NCBI GenBank assembly: GCA_963854835.1
Contig: OY978530.1
Coordinates: 8,558,372 to 8,622,371 of the forward strand
DNA: 64,000 nt
Origin: Megamerina dolium
Lineage: Eukaryota; Arthropoda; Insecta; Diptera; Megamerinidae
Reading direction: 5' to 3'
Shown: piece after piece, positions 24,046-35,008 of the stretch
Layout: every line of letters begins with the position of its first letter
Position numbering within the stretch: position 1 is the stretch's first letter
Notes under the pieces: generated by a model
What the model saw: the letters and a program-made list of their open reading frames with translations, nothing else
The model's database searches: none
Told to the model about the DNA's origin: nothing
Made by a program: the position numbers and the translations under genes

Positions 24046-25420
24046 GTCCCCCAAGCGATCGTTCTACTGCTCATAATGTGCCTTACCACAGCAGCACAGG
24101 TCCAAGAAATACCGGTACATAACAACCAAGGGTTTGTGTCGATCATAACAGCCGAAGAGGAGGTAGCCAACAACACCAACATCGTACATCATGTCATAAA
24201 TCCATTCAAAGTAGAAATAATCATCAACGAGATTGAGCAAAATATTAACCTATTAAACCTAAACGATAGAACTTCAATAAAAATCGAAATACAAAATATT
24301 AGGACAAAATTGAAAACCCTAATACCATCAAAACACAGACAGAAATGTGGTGGGATCAGCCGAAAAATGGTTGTTCGGAGTAATGGATGAGGAGGACAGA
24401 CAGGACATAGTAGGTCACTTGCAAGCTGTAGAAACAAACACACACAACTCTATTGAAAACCTTAACTATTAACGACTACTTGAACAGAACATTTACAATG
24501 CTTTGACAAACAATAATTAACGACCGAACGAAAATGCAGTCCTTACTCAACACAATCAGCAGAGGAGATTACGAAGTGGTAAAAAGACTAATTTACTTTG
24601 AACAAGTACAGACATTGCAACATCTCAAAGACAAAATACAAACAATTCAGGATAGTATAGCATCCGCCTAGTTCAATTTAGCGCACCCATCAATTCTAAC
24701 CGTGGAATAGAAAAATTCAACATAGACTTTTCAAAAATAAAATGGCTAAAGATAGGAGTAATGGTGTTCAAGAAAAACCTCCTAGTAATAGCAATAAAGG
24801 TCCCAACGGATTTTGTCATCGCTAAAATTCGCTTAATATACCCAATCTCTAATGTGAACGACTACCGTATAGATGACCAAGTCGAATCTATCACAGAAAT
24901 AGGTAATAAAACATTTAGATTTCTAAGATATACAACACTTAAGGAATTAAAACTAAGCACAAATTGTATTATAAGAAAAAAATGTAATTTGAAGTTCGAT
25001 AATAACACAAAAATCGAACAAATTAACGAAGAAACTATCATAATACAAAAAGCCGAAGACCTCGAGATTAGCTATGAAAATACAACCGAGAAGCTTACTG
25101 GAAATTACATAATATTATTTTCCAACAACACAATAAAAGTTAAAAATGAAATCTTCACAAACAGAAACACCGTATTTAGACAAACAATAGTCGAAAAAAA
25201 GAAAAATAATAATATAACATTCCAACATAAAATCGAATTTAATGACATTATACTTAAACAATTTGACAATATAAAAGAAATAGAAGAACTTAAATTCCAC
25301 AAAAATATCTCATATACCATTACCACAACAACAGTAGTAGTTGTAATGCTATGCCTGCTAGTAATGTATATCTTTGTCAAGAAAAGTTCAAACAAAATTC
25401 GGGAGAATTTCATGACATAA
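24046..25420 (+). pseudogene. errantivirus-type envelope gene, broken
   Basis: After the integrase end, a hydrophobic leader (VLLLIMCLTTAAQV, about 24061-24100) looks like a signal peptide, and the frame 24076-24390 continues as an extracellular-type domain. Frameshifts and stops follow between 24350 and 24700. The open part 24761-25420 (219 codons) covers the C-terminal half, with several NxT/NxS sites. Near its end lies a membrane segment (TVVVVMLCLLVMYIFV) followed by a short basic tail. Errantivirus env proteins have this layout, and some mediate cell-to-cell passage in insects. This copy is interrupted and cannot yield a complete protein. Identification rests on position and layout. Confidence 0.72.
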
Positions 25421-25429
25421 AGGGGAGAA

Positions 25430-25747
25430 GTTACATACCCTGTAACCCAGAAAACCACTCACCCTATTACTCACCCTGTAAACAACACCGATATTGTTAA
25501 CACAAGCAATATCGAAGAAATAACAAAAAAATACATAAACGATCAACGAACTTAGAAAGATGCACCGTAATGAAAAAGATCAACGTAATTTGTTGACATA
25601 TATAAACATTGTATGATTCTAATATCGTTGACCGAAAAAAAAACAGTATATAAACATTGCAACATTGTAAAAGCCTTATGCTTAGTAGGCAAATAAGTAA
25701 CTGAACAACGAGGTCTTCTATAGCGATAAGAATCAAATAGTATTTTT
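25430..25747 (+). repeat. 3' LTR of errantivirus-type element
   Basis: Matches 17102-17421. Preceded by the polypurine-like AAAGGGGAGAAG (25419-25430). Its right end meets the TATACCCTGCA repeat immediately, suggesting that one of the two inserted at the edge of the other. Confidence 0.85.
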
Positions 25748-26944
25748 ATACCCTGCATAATGTAATTTCGGTCAGATGTTTGTAACCACTTGAAGGAATC
25801 GCCGGAGATATAGAAAAGTATATATATTCGTGATCAGCGTCGCTTAAATTTTCGATTTAACGATGTCCGTCCGTCCGTCCGTCTGTCCGTCACCTGGCTG
25901 GTTCGCACGATAACTTGACCAAATATTGAGCTATTGTGACGAAATTTGGCATAAGTAAGCTATGATCCAAGGGTACGAAGGGAATTGATATTGGGCATGG
26001 TCGGTCAATAGCCACGCCTACACCAAGCATTCAAAGCGACTAACCTCGGAATTTTCAAAATCTTTGACTTGCTTTAACTTACTTAATATATCATCTGGGA
26101 AAACACTATTTGGCACATAGAGTTACATTATACTGCTACATAACCTTGACAGAAATGGGTGAGCCAAAGCTACTTTTTATAGTAGCTCCCATACAAAGTA
26201 TCTTTACTTCTTTTAAATTGAAACAGCTATAACTTCTACAATCTTCTGTCTAGAATAACCATAATTGACACTTAGATTAGTATGATAGTTGAAAATAACC
26301 TGCTAAAAATCAGCGTGTCACGCAGACTTCTTATTGGGGCGCCCATACAAAGTTGCGGAAATTAAAAAAAAACTTTTAAGCGCCATAACTTTTAAAATAT
26401 TTAGCGTAGAAGAACCAGATTAAGGGTGTGGATTAGTATGGTAAGATCAACTAGACTCACAGGAAATGCCCCCATACAAAATGACCGAATTTCTTTAACT
26501 TGAAAGAACTGTGACTTCTGCAATCTTCTGTCTAGAAGAACTATAATTGACGCTTATATTAATATGATAGTAGGAAACTACCATACTAAGTTGCGAAAAT
26601 TAAAGAAAATTTAAACCGCTTTAACTTACGAACTATTGAACGTAGAACAACCAAATTTAAGGTGTGGATTAATATTGAAAATTAATTAGATTTACAATGA
26701 AGAGGTAAACCACGCCCACTTTTTATATAGTTTCCATACTAAGCCTCGGAATTATCTTAAAAACCTCCTTTAAATTATTCCCTTTAAAACCCCCATAACT
26801 TACAAAGTATTTCGTCAAAGTCAACCATATTTCGGGTGTAAATTAGTATTATATGCAAAAATTGTTTCTCAAAAAGTGGAAATAAAAAAAAAAGATGGAT
26901 ATTCGAGCAAACTTTTTATATATATATCGACATATGCAGGGTAT
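25748..26944 (+). repeat. complete TATACCCTGCA-bounded dispersed repeat, 1,197 bp
   Basis: Ends are a perfect 12-base inverted pair, ATACCCTGCATA (25748-25759) and TATGCAGGGTAT (26933-26944). Inside are AGTATATATATTCGTGATCA and a run of CCGT units (about 25866-25893), then several diverged internal repeats of the type ...CATACAAAGT...ATAACTT... The same start and CCGT run occur in dispersed repeats of Drosophila, from general knowledge. No open frame. Parts recur at 1-77, 49945-50025 and 50491-50800, and inverted at 49510-49818. Confidence 0.85.
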
Positions 26945-27203
26945 TATTTGTGATTTGGTGATATGGTGATCTTTTTATTCTTAAAATCAGTCCCGTTGAA
27001 CGATCGAAGGTTCCTTTTCTTTGCTCACTATGAGTTAACATGTTTTTTAATCAGTACAGTCAATAACTATAGTTGCAAAGGGGCGGTCGATTATTCTTAA
27101 ACCACTTAAATCTAATTCGATTTTGCTTAAAATATAAATTCTTCTTAAATGCAAACTAAATCATACTTAAATACAGATCGTGCTTGTATATAAACAAAAT
27201 TTT
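26945..27203. other. nothing recognised
   Basis: Short AT-rich stretch between the repeat and the 3' tail of RTE copy C/D. Confidence 0.5.
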
Positions 27204-27572
27204 ACTTACTTACTTACTTATGTGGCCATAACATCCGATTATCGATTTAGGCCGAAAATAACATGGTTCGCCAGCCATCTCTGTTCTTCGCTAGCTGGCG
27301 CCAGTTAGAAATTCCAAGCGCCGTCAGGTACTCCAGTACTTGGTCTTTCCACCGGAGGTTTGGTCTTCCTCTTCTGCGCCGTCCTCCAGCGGGTTCCGAA
27401 TATAACACCTTCTTAGCTGGAGCGTGTTCTTCCATTCACTCCACATGACCTAGCCAGCGCAGCCGCTGAATTTTGATGCGCTTTACTATGTCAATATCGG
27501 CATACAGCTCGTACAGCTCATGGTTGTACCTTATTCGGTACTCGCCACCAACGCAAATAGGTCCAAAGATCT

Positions 27573-29699
27573 TGCGTAGGACTTTTCTCTCGAAAACTCC
27601 AAGCAATCGTTCATCGGAGGTGGAAATTGTCCAGGCTGCAGCGCCATATGTTAGGACAGGCATGATGAGAGACTTGTAGAGTGTAGTTTTCGTTCTTCGA
27701 GAGAGGGTTCGACTTCTCAATTGCTTACTCAGCCCAAAGTAACACCTGTTAGCAAGAGTTATCCTACGCATGATCTCCAAGCTGACGTCATTACTGCTGT
27801 TAATGCTGGTTCCAAGATAGACAAAGTCCCTTACTACTTCAAAAGCGTAGTTGTCAACAGTGACGTGCTATCCAAGACGCCGGGACTCATTGTTTGTTGA
27901 CACTAGATACTTCGTCTTGCCCTCGTTCACCGTCAGACCCATCCGACGCGACTATCTTTTCAACTCTGAGAATGCTGCACTGACTGCTCGCGTGTTCATG
28001 CCGATTATGTCAATATCGTCGGCATACGCTAACAGCATGACACTTTTGTTGAAGATAGTGCCATTATGTCTAGATCAGCAGCTCGTGTTATTTTCTCCAT
28101 AATAAGATTGAAGAAGTCGCACGATAACGAATCACCTTGTCTGAAACCCCGTTCTGTATTAAACGGTGCGGAGAGGTCCTTCCCAATTTTCACTGCACAA
28201 CGGGAGTTATGCAGTGTCATTCTACAAAGTCGAATGAGCTTTGCAGGAATACCGAACTCAGACATTGTTGCGTAGAGGTAATCCCTTACCGGACTGTCGA
28301 AAGCGGCTTTATAATCAACAAATAGGTGGTGTGTGTCGATCTGTTTTTCTTGGGTCTTCTCCAGGATTTGGCGCAGTGTGAAAATCTGGTCGATGGTGGA
28401 TTTACCAGGTCTGAAGCCACACTGATATGTCCAATCAGGTTGCTGAGCATAGGCTTCAACCTTTCACACAGTACGCTCGATAGATCCTTGTATGCGATGC
28501 TCAGGAGACTTATTCCACGGTAGTTGGCGCAAATTGTGGGGTCTCCTTTTTTATGTACAGGACAGAGAACACTGAGCCTCCAATCATCAGGTATGCTTTC
28601 ATCCGACCATATTCTGCTTATGAGCTGGTGCATGCGGATGAGCAGCTCATCGCCTCCGGTCTTAAACAACTCGGCAGGCAGGACATCAGCACCTGCAGCT
28701 TTGTTGTTCTTCAGCCTTAAAATGGCCGTTTCAACCTCGTCATAGTCGGGTGGTGGAACATCAACACCATCATCTGTAATTGGGGTTATTGGGCAATCTC
28801 CTCCACTGGCGGAATTGTTCGTAGCATCGCCATTCAGTAACGTGGAGAAGTGTTCCCTCCATAGGCTCAGTACACTCTGGACATCTGTAACCAAATTCCC
28901 ATTTCCATCACGACAAGAAGAGGCTCCGGGATTTAAACCTCCACTCAGGCGCTTGATCTTTTCGAAGAATTTCCGAGTCTCATTCTTGTCGGTACACATC
29001 TCTATCTCCTCACACTCGCGTCTTTCCAACTCCCTCTTCTTGCGCCTGAAAAGACGTCTCTCTGCACTCCTTTTCTCTCTGTACCGCTCCTTAACAGCTT
29101 GCGTTGCGCCTGCACGCAGGGTTTTTCTGTAGGCGGCGTCTTTCTCTGCGGTAGCGTCGCGACACTCCTGATCGTACCACTTATTCCTCAGAGGCCGGTA
29201 GTAACCGATTACCTCCTCGGCAGCAGTAGTCATGGAGTGGGATATATGTGTCCACCGTGCGCATGTATCATCAAGTGGGGGAGTGTTCTGCATAAGCAGA
29301 TCCGATAGTCGAGTGGAAAATGCATCTGCTGTCTCTGGTGATTGCAGCTTACTGACGTCGAGCTTTCTCTGTGTGGGACTTCTCTTGTTATTTGCGACAC
29401 ATAAGCGTGTGCGCACCTTAGCTGCAACAATGTAGTGATCCGAGTCGATGTTGGCACCACGGATCGATTTCACGTCCATCACACTGGAAGCATGCCTACC
29501 GTCAATCACCACATGATCAATTTGGTTTCTTGTACGTTGATCTGGAGACAGCCATGTCGCTTTGTGGATGTCGAGATGCTGGAATCTGGTACCACCAATT
29601 ACCATGTTTCGTGCTGCGGCGAAGTCGATCAGCCTCATTCCGTTATCGGAGGTGTTCTGGTGGAGGCTGAATTTTCCGACAGTTGGACCAAAGGTACCT
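27573..29699. repeat. tandem duplication unit 1 (2,127 bp)
   Basis: Direct copy of 29700-31826. The offset of 2,127 holds for every landmark compared. One difference seen is 27954 A against 30081 C. The junction GGTACCTT/GCGTAGGAC at about 29699 shares three bases (CTT) between donor ends, suggesting microhomology-mediated joining. Confidence 0.93.
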
Positions 29700-31826
29700 T
29701 GCGTAGGACTTTTCTCTCGAAAACTCCAAGCAATCGTTCATCGGAGGTGGAAATTGTCCAGGCTGCAGCGCCATATGTTAGGACAGGCATGATGAGAGAC
29801 TTGTAGAGTGTAGTTTTCGTTCTTCGAGAGAGGGTTCGACTTCTCAATTGCTTACTCAGCCCAAAGTAACACCTGTTAGCAAGAGTTATCCTACGCATGA
29901 TCTCCAAGCTGACGTCATTACTGCTGTTAATGCTGGTTCCAAGATAGACAAAGTCCCTTACTACTTCAAAAGCGTAGTTGTCAACAGTGACGTGCTATCC
30001 AAGACGCCGGGACTCATTGTTTGTTGACACTAGATACTTCGTCTTGCCCTCGTTCACCGTCAGACCCATCCGACGCGACTCTCTTTTCAACTCTGAGAAT
30101 GCTGCACTGACTGCTCGCGTGTTCATGCCGATTATGTCAATATCGTCGGCATACGCTAACAGCATGACACTTTTGTTGAAGATAGTGCCATTATGTCTAG
30201 ATCAGCAGCTCGTGTTATTTTCTCCATAATAAGATTGAAGAAGTCGCACGATAACGAATCACCTTGTCTGAAACCCCGTTCTGTATTAAACGGTGCGGAG
30301 AGGTCCTTCCCAATTTTCACTGCACAACGGGAGTTATGCAGTGTCATTCTACAAAGTCGAATGAGCTTTGCAGGAATACCGAACTCAGACATTGTTGCGT
30401 AGAGGTAATCCCTTACCGGACTGTCGAAAGCGGCTTTATAATCAACAAATAGGTGGTGTGTGTCGATCTGTTTTTCTTGGGTCTTCTCCAGGATTTGGCG
30501 CAGTGTGAAAATCTGGTCGATGGTGGATTTACCAGGTCTGAAGCCACACTGATATGTCCAATCAGGTTGCTGAGCATAGGCTTCAACCTTTCACACAGTA
30601 CGCTCGATAGATCCTTGTATGCGATGCTCAGGAGACTTATTCCACGGTAGTTGGCGCAAATTGTGGGGTCTCCTTTTTTATGTACAGGACAGAGAACACT
30701 GAGCCTCCAATCATCAGGTATGCTTTCATCCGACCATATTCTGCTTATGAGCTGGTGCATGCGGATGAGCAGCTCATCGCCTCCGGTCTTAAACAACTCG
30801 GCAGGCAGGACATCAGCACCTGCAGCTTTGTTGTTCTTCAGCCTTAAAATGGCCGTTTCAACCTCGTCATAGTCGGGTGGTGGAACATCAACACCATCAT
30901 CTGTAATTGGGGTTATTGGGCAATCTCCTCCACTGGCGGAATTGTTCGTAGCATCGCCATTCAGTAACGTGGAGAAGTGTTCCCTCCATAGGCTCAGTAC
31001 ACTCTGGACATCTGTAACCAAATTCCCATTTCCATCACGACAAGAAGAGGCTCCGGGATTTAAACCTCCACTCAGGCGCTTGATCTTTTCGAAGAATTTC
31101 CGAGTCTCATTCTTGTCGGTACACATCTCTATCTCCTCACACTCGCGTCTTTCCAACTCCCTCTTCTTGCGCCTGAAAAGACGTCTCTCTGCACTCCTTT
31201 TCTCTCTGTACCGCTCCTTAACAGCTTGCGTTGCGCCTGCACGCAGGGTTTTTCTGTAGGCGGCGTCTTTCTCTGCGGTAGCGTCGCGACACTCCTGATC
31301 GTACCACTTATTCCTCAGAGGCCGGTAGTAACCGATTACCTCCTCGGCAGCAGTAGTCATGGAGTGGGATATATGTGTCCACCGTGCGCATGTATCATCA
31401 AGTGGGGGAGTGTTCTGCATAAGCAGATCCGATAGTCGAGTGGAAAATGCATCTGCTGTCTCTGGTGATTGCAGCTTACTGACGTCGAGCTTTCTCTGTG
31501 TGGGACTTCTCTTGTTATTTGCGACACATAAGCGTGTGCGCACCTTAGCTGCAACAATGTAGTGATCCGAGTCGATGTTGGCACCACGGATCGATTTCAC
31601 GTCCATCACACTGGAAGCATGCCTACCGTCAATCACCACATGATCAATTTGGTTTCTTGTACGTTGATCTGGAGACAGCCATGTCGCTTTGTGGATGTCG
31701 AGATGCTGGAATCTGGTACCACCAATTACCATGTTTCGTGCTGCGGCGAAGTCGATCAGCCTCATTCCGTTATCGGAGGTGTTCTGGTGGAGGCTGAATT
31801 TTCCGACAGTTGGACCAAAGGTACCT
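29700..31826. repeat. tandem duplication unit 2 (2,127 bp)
   Basis: See unit 1 at 27573-29699. The second unit continues without break into the remaining 5' part of the element. Confidence 0.93.
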
Positions 31827-32639
31827 TCCTTGCCCACCCTGGCATTAAAGTCGCCAGGCACGATTTTGATATCGTGACGGGGGCAGCGGTCATAAGCTTC
31901 TTCGAGGCGCTGAAAGAAGCTCTCCTTGGTCACATTGTCCTTCTCATACGTCGGAGCGTGGGCACATATAAGGCTGATGTTGAAAAATTTTGCCTTGATG
32001 CGGATTGTGGCCAGCCGTTCGTTCACAGGCGTGAACTGTGAGACAAGATGTCGTAGTCTCTTGCTGACCAAAAATCCACATCCTAATTCGTGCCTTTCAG
32101 CATGGCAACTGTAGTAGATGTCACAGGACGCTCTTTTGGAGCAGCCCTGTCCCGTCCATCGCATTTCCTGGAGAGCGGTGATGTCAGCTCTGTATTTTTC
32201 GAGGACATCAACCAGCTGGATAGAGGCACCCTCCCTATAAAGGTACCGGACATTCCAGGTGCATATCCGTAAATCATTGTCCTTTTTTTGTTTGCGGGGG
32301 TCATCAACGAAAGCGGTAGTCCTTATCCGAGGCATATTTGTTTTTTTCATTGGGGGGTTTTTTATGTGGCGGGTACAAACCCAACGCACAACCTCTAACC
32401 GAGGAGATTTTCGCCACTCACTTCAGCCGCCTCCCAGCGGGTGCCAGGAAGACGTTGCCCGGTGGTCGCCACATGGAGGGCCCCCATTAATAATAATGAA
32501 AGCGCCGTCACATAGTAAGCAGAGCAAGCTATATGACTACCCCTCATTAACAAATAAAGGTAATATCACATAGCGCTCAGATCAAACTACATGACAGTCA
32601 GTGAGTTGACTTGCGATGAGTTCAACAAGGATTGCGCTA

Positions 32640-33318
32640 GCTTATATAAATTAATATAAGAATTGAGTGGTGTAGTTTTTATTCGTATGTACATGCCTTC
32701 GATCTTCATGGTAAATGCCTATGTGTGATTGAATGAGGTAAGACAAATCACAAGAATCAGAAAAATACCGATATATATAAGATGTATAAAAATCTTGTAA
32801 AATATGAAATCTGCGTTATGAAAGCAAAACTTTCCAATTGTACATTGAAATTGAGAAAGTGTAATTTACAATAGCACGCGATGGCGTAATATGTAGAAGA
32901 GAAGTGCAAATAGTGTTTATAATTTTTATGTATCATCAGTTTTATGATATAATTGGGTTCAAAAATATCATAAAACCAATTTCTGTTTATTAACAAACAT
33001 CAACGGTGTTACGGGGCGAACAAGTGTATGAACAAATGTATGGTAGAAAGGATTTAAAGATAATTGTCCATATTATATACAACGTGCAAATGGCCTAAAT
33101 TACATATTATGCATCGGTTGTGTGTAACAAGAAACGAGCCTTTATGCCTTTTGTCTCATTTTACATTTCTTTGCAATTATACTCAGTGTAAGGGGATAAA
33201 AGACATAGAATTAACAACAAGAAGAAGGAGACACTTGTCAGCGCAGGTGGATCCATGTCACCTTTATTTTATGAGAATCATCCAAACAAAAGGAAACAAC
33301 GATTTGTACCAACAGGAA
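32640..33318. repeat. segment shared with 12195-12882
   Basis: Nearly identical to the segment beyond copy A. It starts right after GCTAGC of the RTE 5' region and stops at CAACAG. The flanking DNA beyond differs from that of copy A. Confidence 0.85.
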
Positions 33319-33998
33319 CAACCGCACTAACGTCGAAACTGTATCGATCACAACGACGGAATTGATCATCACAGTGAGTACCACCTCACACCACACGTAA
33401 GTCCATATACATATACACCTACATAGTATAAACTCACCCTAAGCTCCTAAACACATGTCATGAAATTAAATAAAATAAATTAATAATTTCTTCGTCGAAT
33501 CGACGAACATTTCCTTTACAATATAAATAATATCGTTACCCTTCCAGGGTTAATGATGGCATCATTTCATTTTCTGAAATCAACAACCAGCCTCCATTTC
33601 CTTTTACCATTACGTGCAGTTTTCTCTGAAACTTAAATTATTGTAATGCTGCATGCTGTTCACCTGTCTATTAATTTCTTTATGCACTTCTGGTAGCCTG
33701 TGCTGTGTTTGATTGATTGGCGGCTGTTTTATTTTTACTATTATTGTGTGTTTTGTACCTGTTGCATAAGACAATTGTTTGGTCATATTTCACCCACTGT
33801 GCCTGCACTACTCTACATCGCTCCATTGCTTTCATTATTTTTTTTATATTCTTATTTATATTTACACTTTTAACTCTCTTTTTGAAACATACCTTTTGAA
33901 TAATATTCGTTATTTTTTTACATATTGTTTGGCTTTGTATTTTAATTCTTTTACCACCTACTATTGCGACATATTCCCAGTTTGCAGTTATCACTACA
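33319..33998. other. AT-rich stretch, possible LTR-element leader
   Basis: T-rich on the plus strand, no frame of note. GAAACATACCTTTTGAATAA (33884-33903) recurs with one change at 42926-42945, next to the end of a BEL/Pao pol remnant, so part of this stretch could be LTR-derived. Confidence 0.3.
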
Positions 33999-34208
33999 AT
34001 GGAACCCGAAAATAAATCCCAATCGGACGTCTCATCAGACGAACAGAACCAGCTACAGTTACTTATTCAACAACGAGCTATGGTAAAACGCAACCTACTC
34101 AGTATGAAAGACAGAGCTGGATATGAAGAAATGAACAATTTTGTTCAGTACAGGTTAAACCCTACTGACTTGTTGATGGTAGAAACAGGTAAGATAATAA
34201 TGTGTTAA
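33999..34208 (+). CDS. short unassigned frame, possible gag start or exon
   Basis: ATG at 33999 opens 69 codons of ordinary composition (DEQNQLQLLIQQRAMVKRNL, YRLNPTDLLMVETG). The sequence ACAG/GTAAGATA at about 34190 is a good splice-donor context, so it may be a first exon. The Gln/Lys-rich helical start also resembles the beginning of BEL/Pao gag. A second open piece (DEQNERDKVNELLLTVHIAK, about 34377-34500) follows but does not join in phase at the only obvious acceptor. No family recognised with certainty. Confidence 0.3.
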   Translation: MEPENKSQSDVSSDEQNQLQLLIQQRAMVKRNLLSMKDRAGYEEMNNFVQYRLNPTDLLMVETGKIIMC

Positions 34209-34592
34209 TTTTTCGTTTACTTTCGTTAACTTTCGCTATCGCTAAAATCCATCGTCAAAAAGTGTTAAATTAATTTTAGCAATTTTTAGCGATTTTCGTG
34301 ATTCTATCTTAAAAAAGCATATTTAAGAATCTCCTAAAATCTAATTTTTTGGTTAATTTTGTGGCATATATCAGCGATGAACAAAATGAACGGGATAAAG
34401 TAAATGAACTGCTTTTGACAGTTCATATAGCTAAAATTGCAATTCTAGCGTATTCTCCACAAAAAATTGCTAAAAAATTTAACCAAAAAATCAGAGGTAA
34501 TATTATATTTCTATTGTTTTTGGTTTAAACTGCTCAATTAAATAAAAAACTTTGTGATTAATAGAAAAATGGAAAACAGCAATAGCTGAAGA

Positions 34593-34880
34593 GTGACAAA
34601 GAAACAAAAATTTATTCTCGTTCAATATTTGGAGGGGCACACGAATTTCACCCACGACACGTATAAAAATACATTTCTCAGCAGACAAAAAATTGTTTAA
34701 CCTTTTTGGTTAATGACAAGGAGCAAACAATTTACTGCATCAGTAGAACCAACTTGCTGAGAAGTTAAATGCGTGCGGCGGAGCCAACTCATCAGTTGCT
34801 GACAAATGCTTCAGCGATTGGTGTCATGTCCGCGGACACAGTTGTCGGTCAGACAATAGTTGGCGAGCCACTGGTGAGTT
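34593..34880 (+). pseudogene. Myb/SANT-like (zeste-type) DNA-binding ORF remnant
   Basis: The frame 34593-34700 reads KKQKFILVQYLEGHTNFTHD then YKNTF, and after stops and a frame change LAEKLNACGG and CFSDW appear (about 34752-34820). Together they follow the helix spacing of the Myb/SANT-like domain found in zeste-type regulators and in the accessory protein of PIF/Harbinger transposons. A donor-like ACTG/GTGAGT lies at 34874. A Harbinger transposase remnant lies convergently at 37260-37715, which supports the second reading. Several stops. Which family it is remains inference. Confidence 0.55.
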
Positions 34881-35008
34881 AAGAACCTTTCCTTAGCCAT
34901 ATAAAAAATAAATAAAATAAATATATGGCACTTAAAGCCCCGAAGGGCTCATTGGCCGAGCTTCTCTTCCATTACTGTTGTTCGTGTTAAAATTTTGGAC
35001 AGTATTAG

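Larger units (their letters stand above)
17102..25747 (+). mobile_element. errantivirus-type Ty3/gypsy element with two LTRs and two nested insertions
   Basis: LTRs of about 318 bp at 17102-17421 and 25430-25747 match through nearly their whole length, starting TTACATACCCTGTAACCC. The 3' LTR follows a purine tract AAAGGGGAGAAG. Between them are remnants of gag, RNase H, integrase and env in the order used by 17.6-like elements. RTE copy B (17899-21266) splits gag, and a mariner (about 22098-22960) splits pol. Protease and reverse transcriptase are deleted. The LTRs differ at many sites, so this is an old insertion. Confidence 0.9.
27247..32389 (-). pseudogene. RTE endonuclease/reverse transcriptase, copy C/D
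   Basis: The 5' part is unusually open: 658 codons from 32389 to 30413, covering the whole endonuclease (ICTWNVRYLY, ALQEMRW, GDFNARVG, DSDHYI) and the first RT blocks. The frame is lost at a one-base deletion (CTGATATGTCC on the plus strand, about 30553) that is also present in the second unit (28426) and in copy E (45339). The duplicated unit repeats the second half of the endonuclease and most of RT (open 28286-29638). A chimeric peptide FERKVLRK-VPLVQL marks the junction. The C-terminal region has one TGA at 27436-27438, a CGA to TGA change. Not functional. Confidence 0.9.
27204..33318 (-). mobile_element. RTE-type element copy C/D with internal tandem duplication
   Basis: Minus-strand RTE ending in (TAAG)n at 27204-27220. 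Bases 27573-29699 and 29700-31826 are a direct tandem duplication of 2,127 bp, almost identical. Without it the element would be about 4 kb including the alternative 5' segment 32640-33318 shared with copy A. The part common with B and E ends at GCTAGC near 32640. No convincing target duplication was found. Confidence 0.88.

Noticed and set aside
25864..25893. CRISPR-like or satellite array from repeated CCGT units
   Set aside because: A four-base run of only about 30 bases inside a known type of dispersed fly repeat; no spaced repeat structure.
33999..34208. Confident host gene exon
   Set aside because: Donor-like sequence alone is weak. No matching acceptor in phase, no recognised family, and the area is full of transposon remnants.
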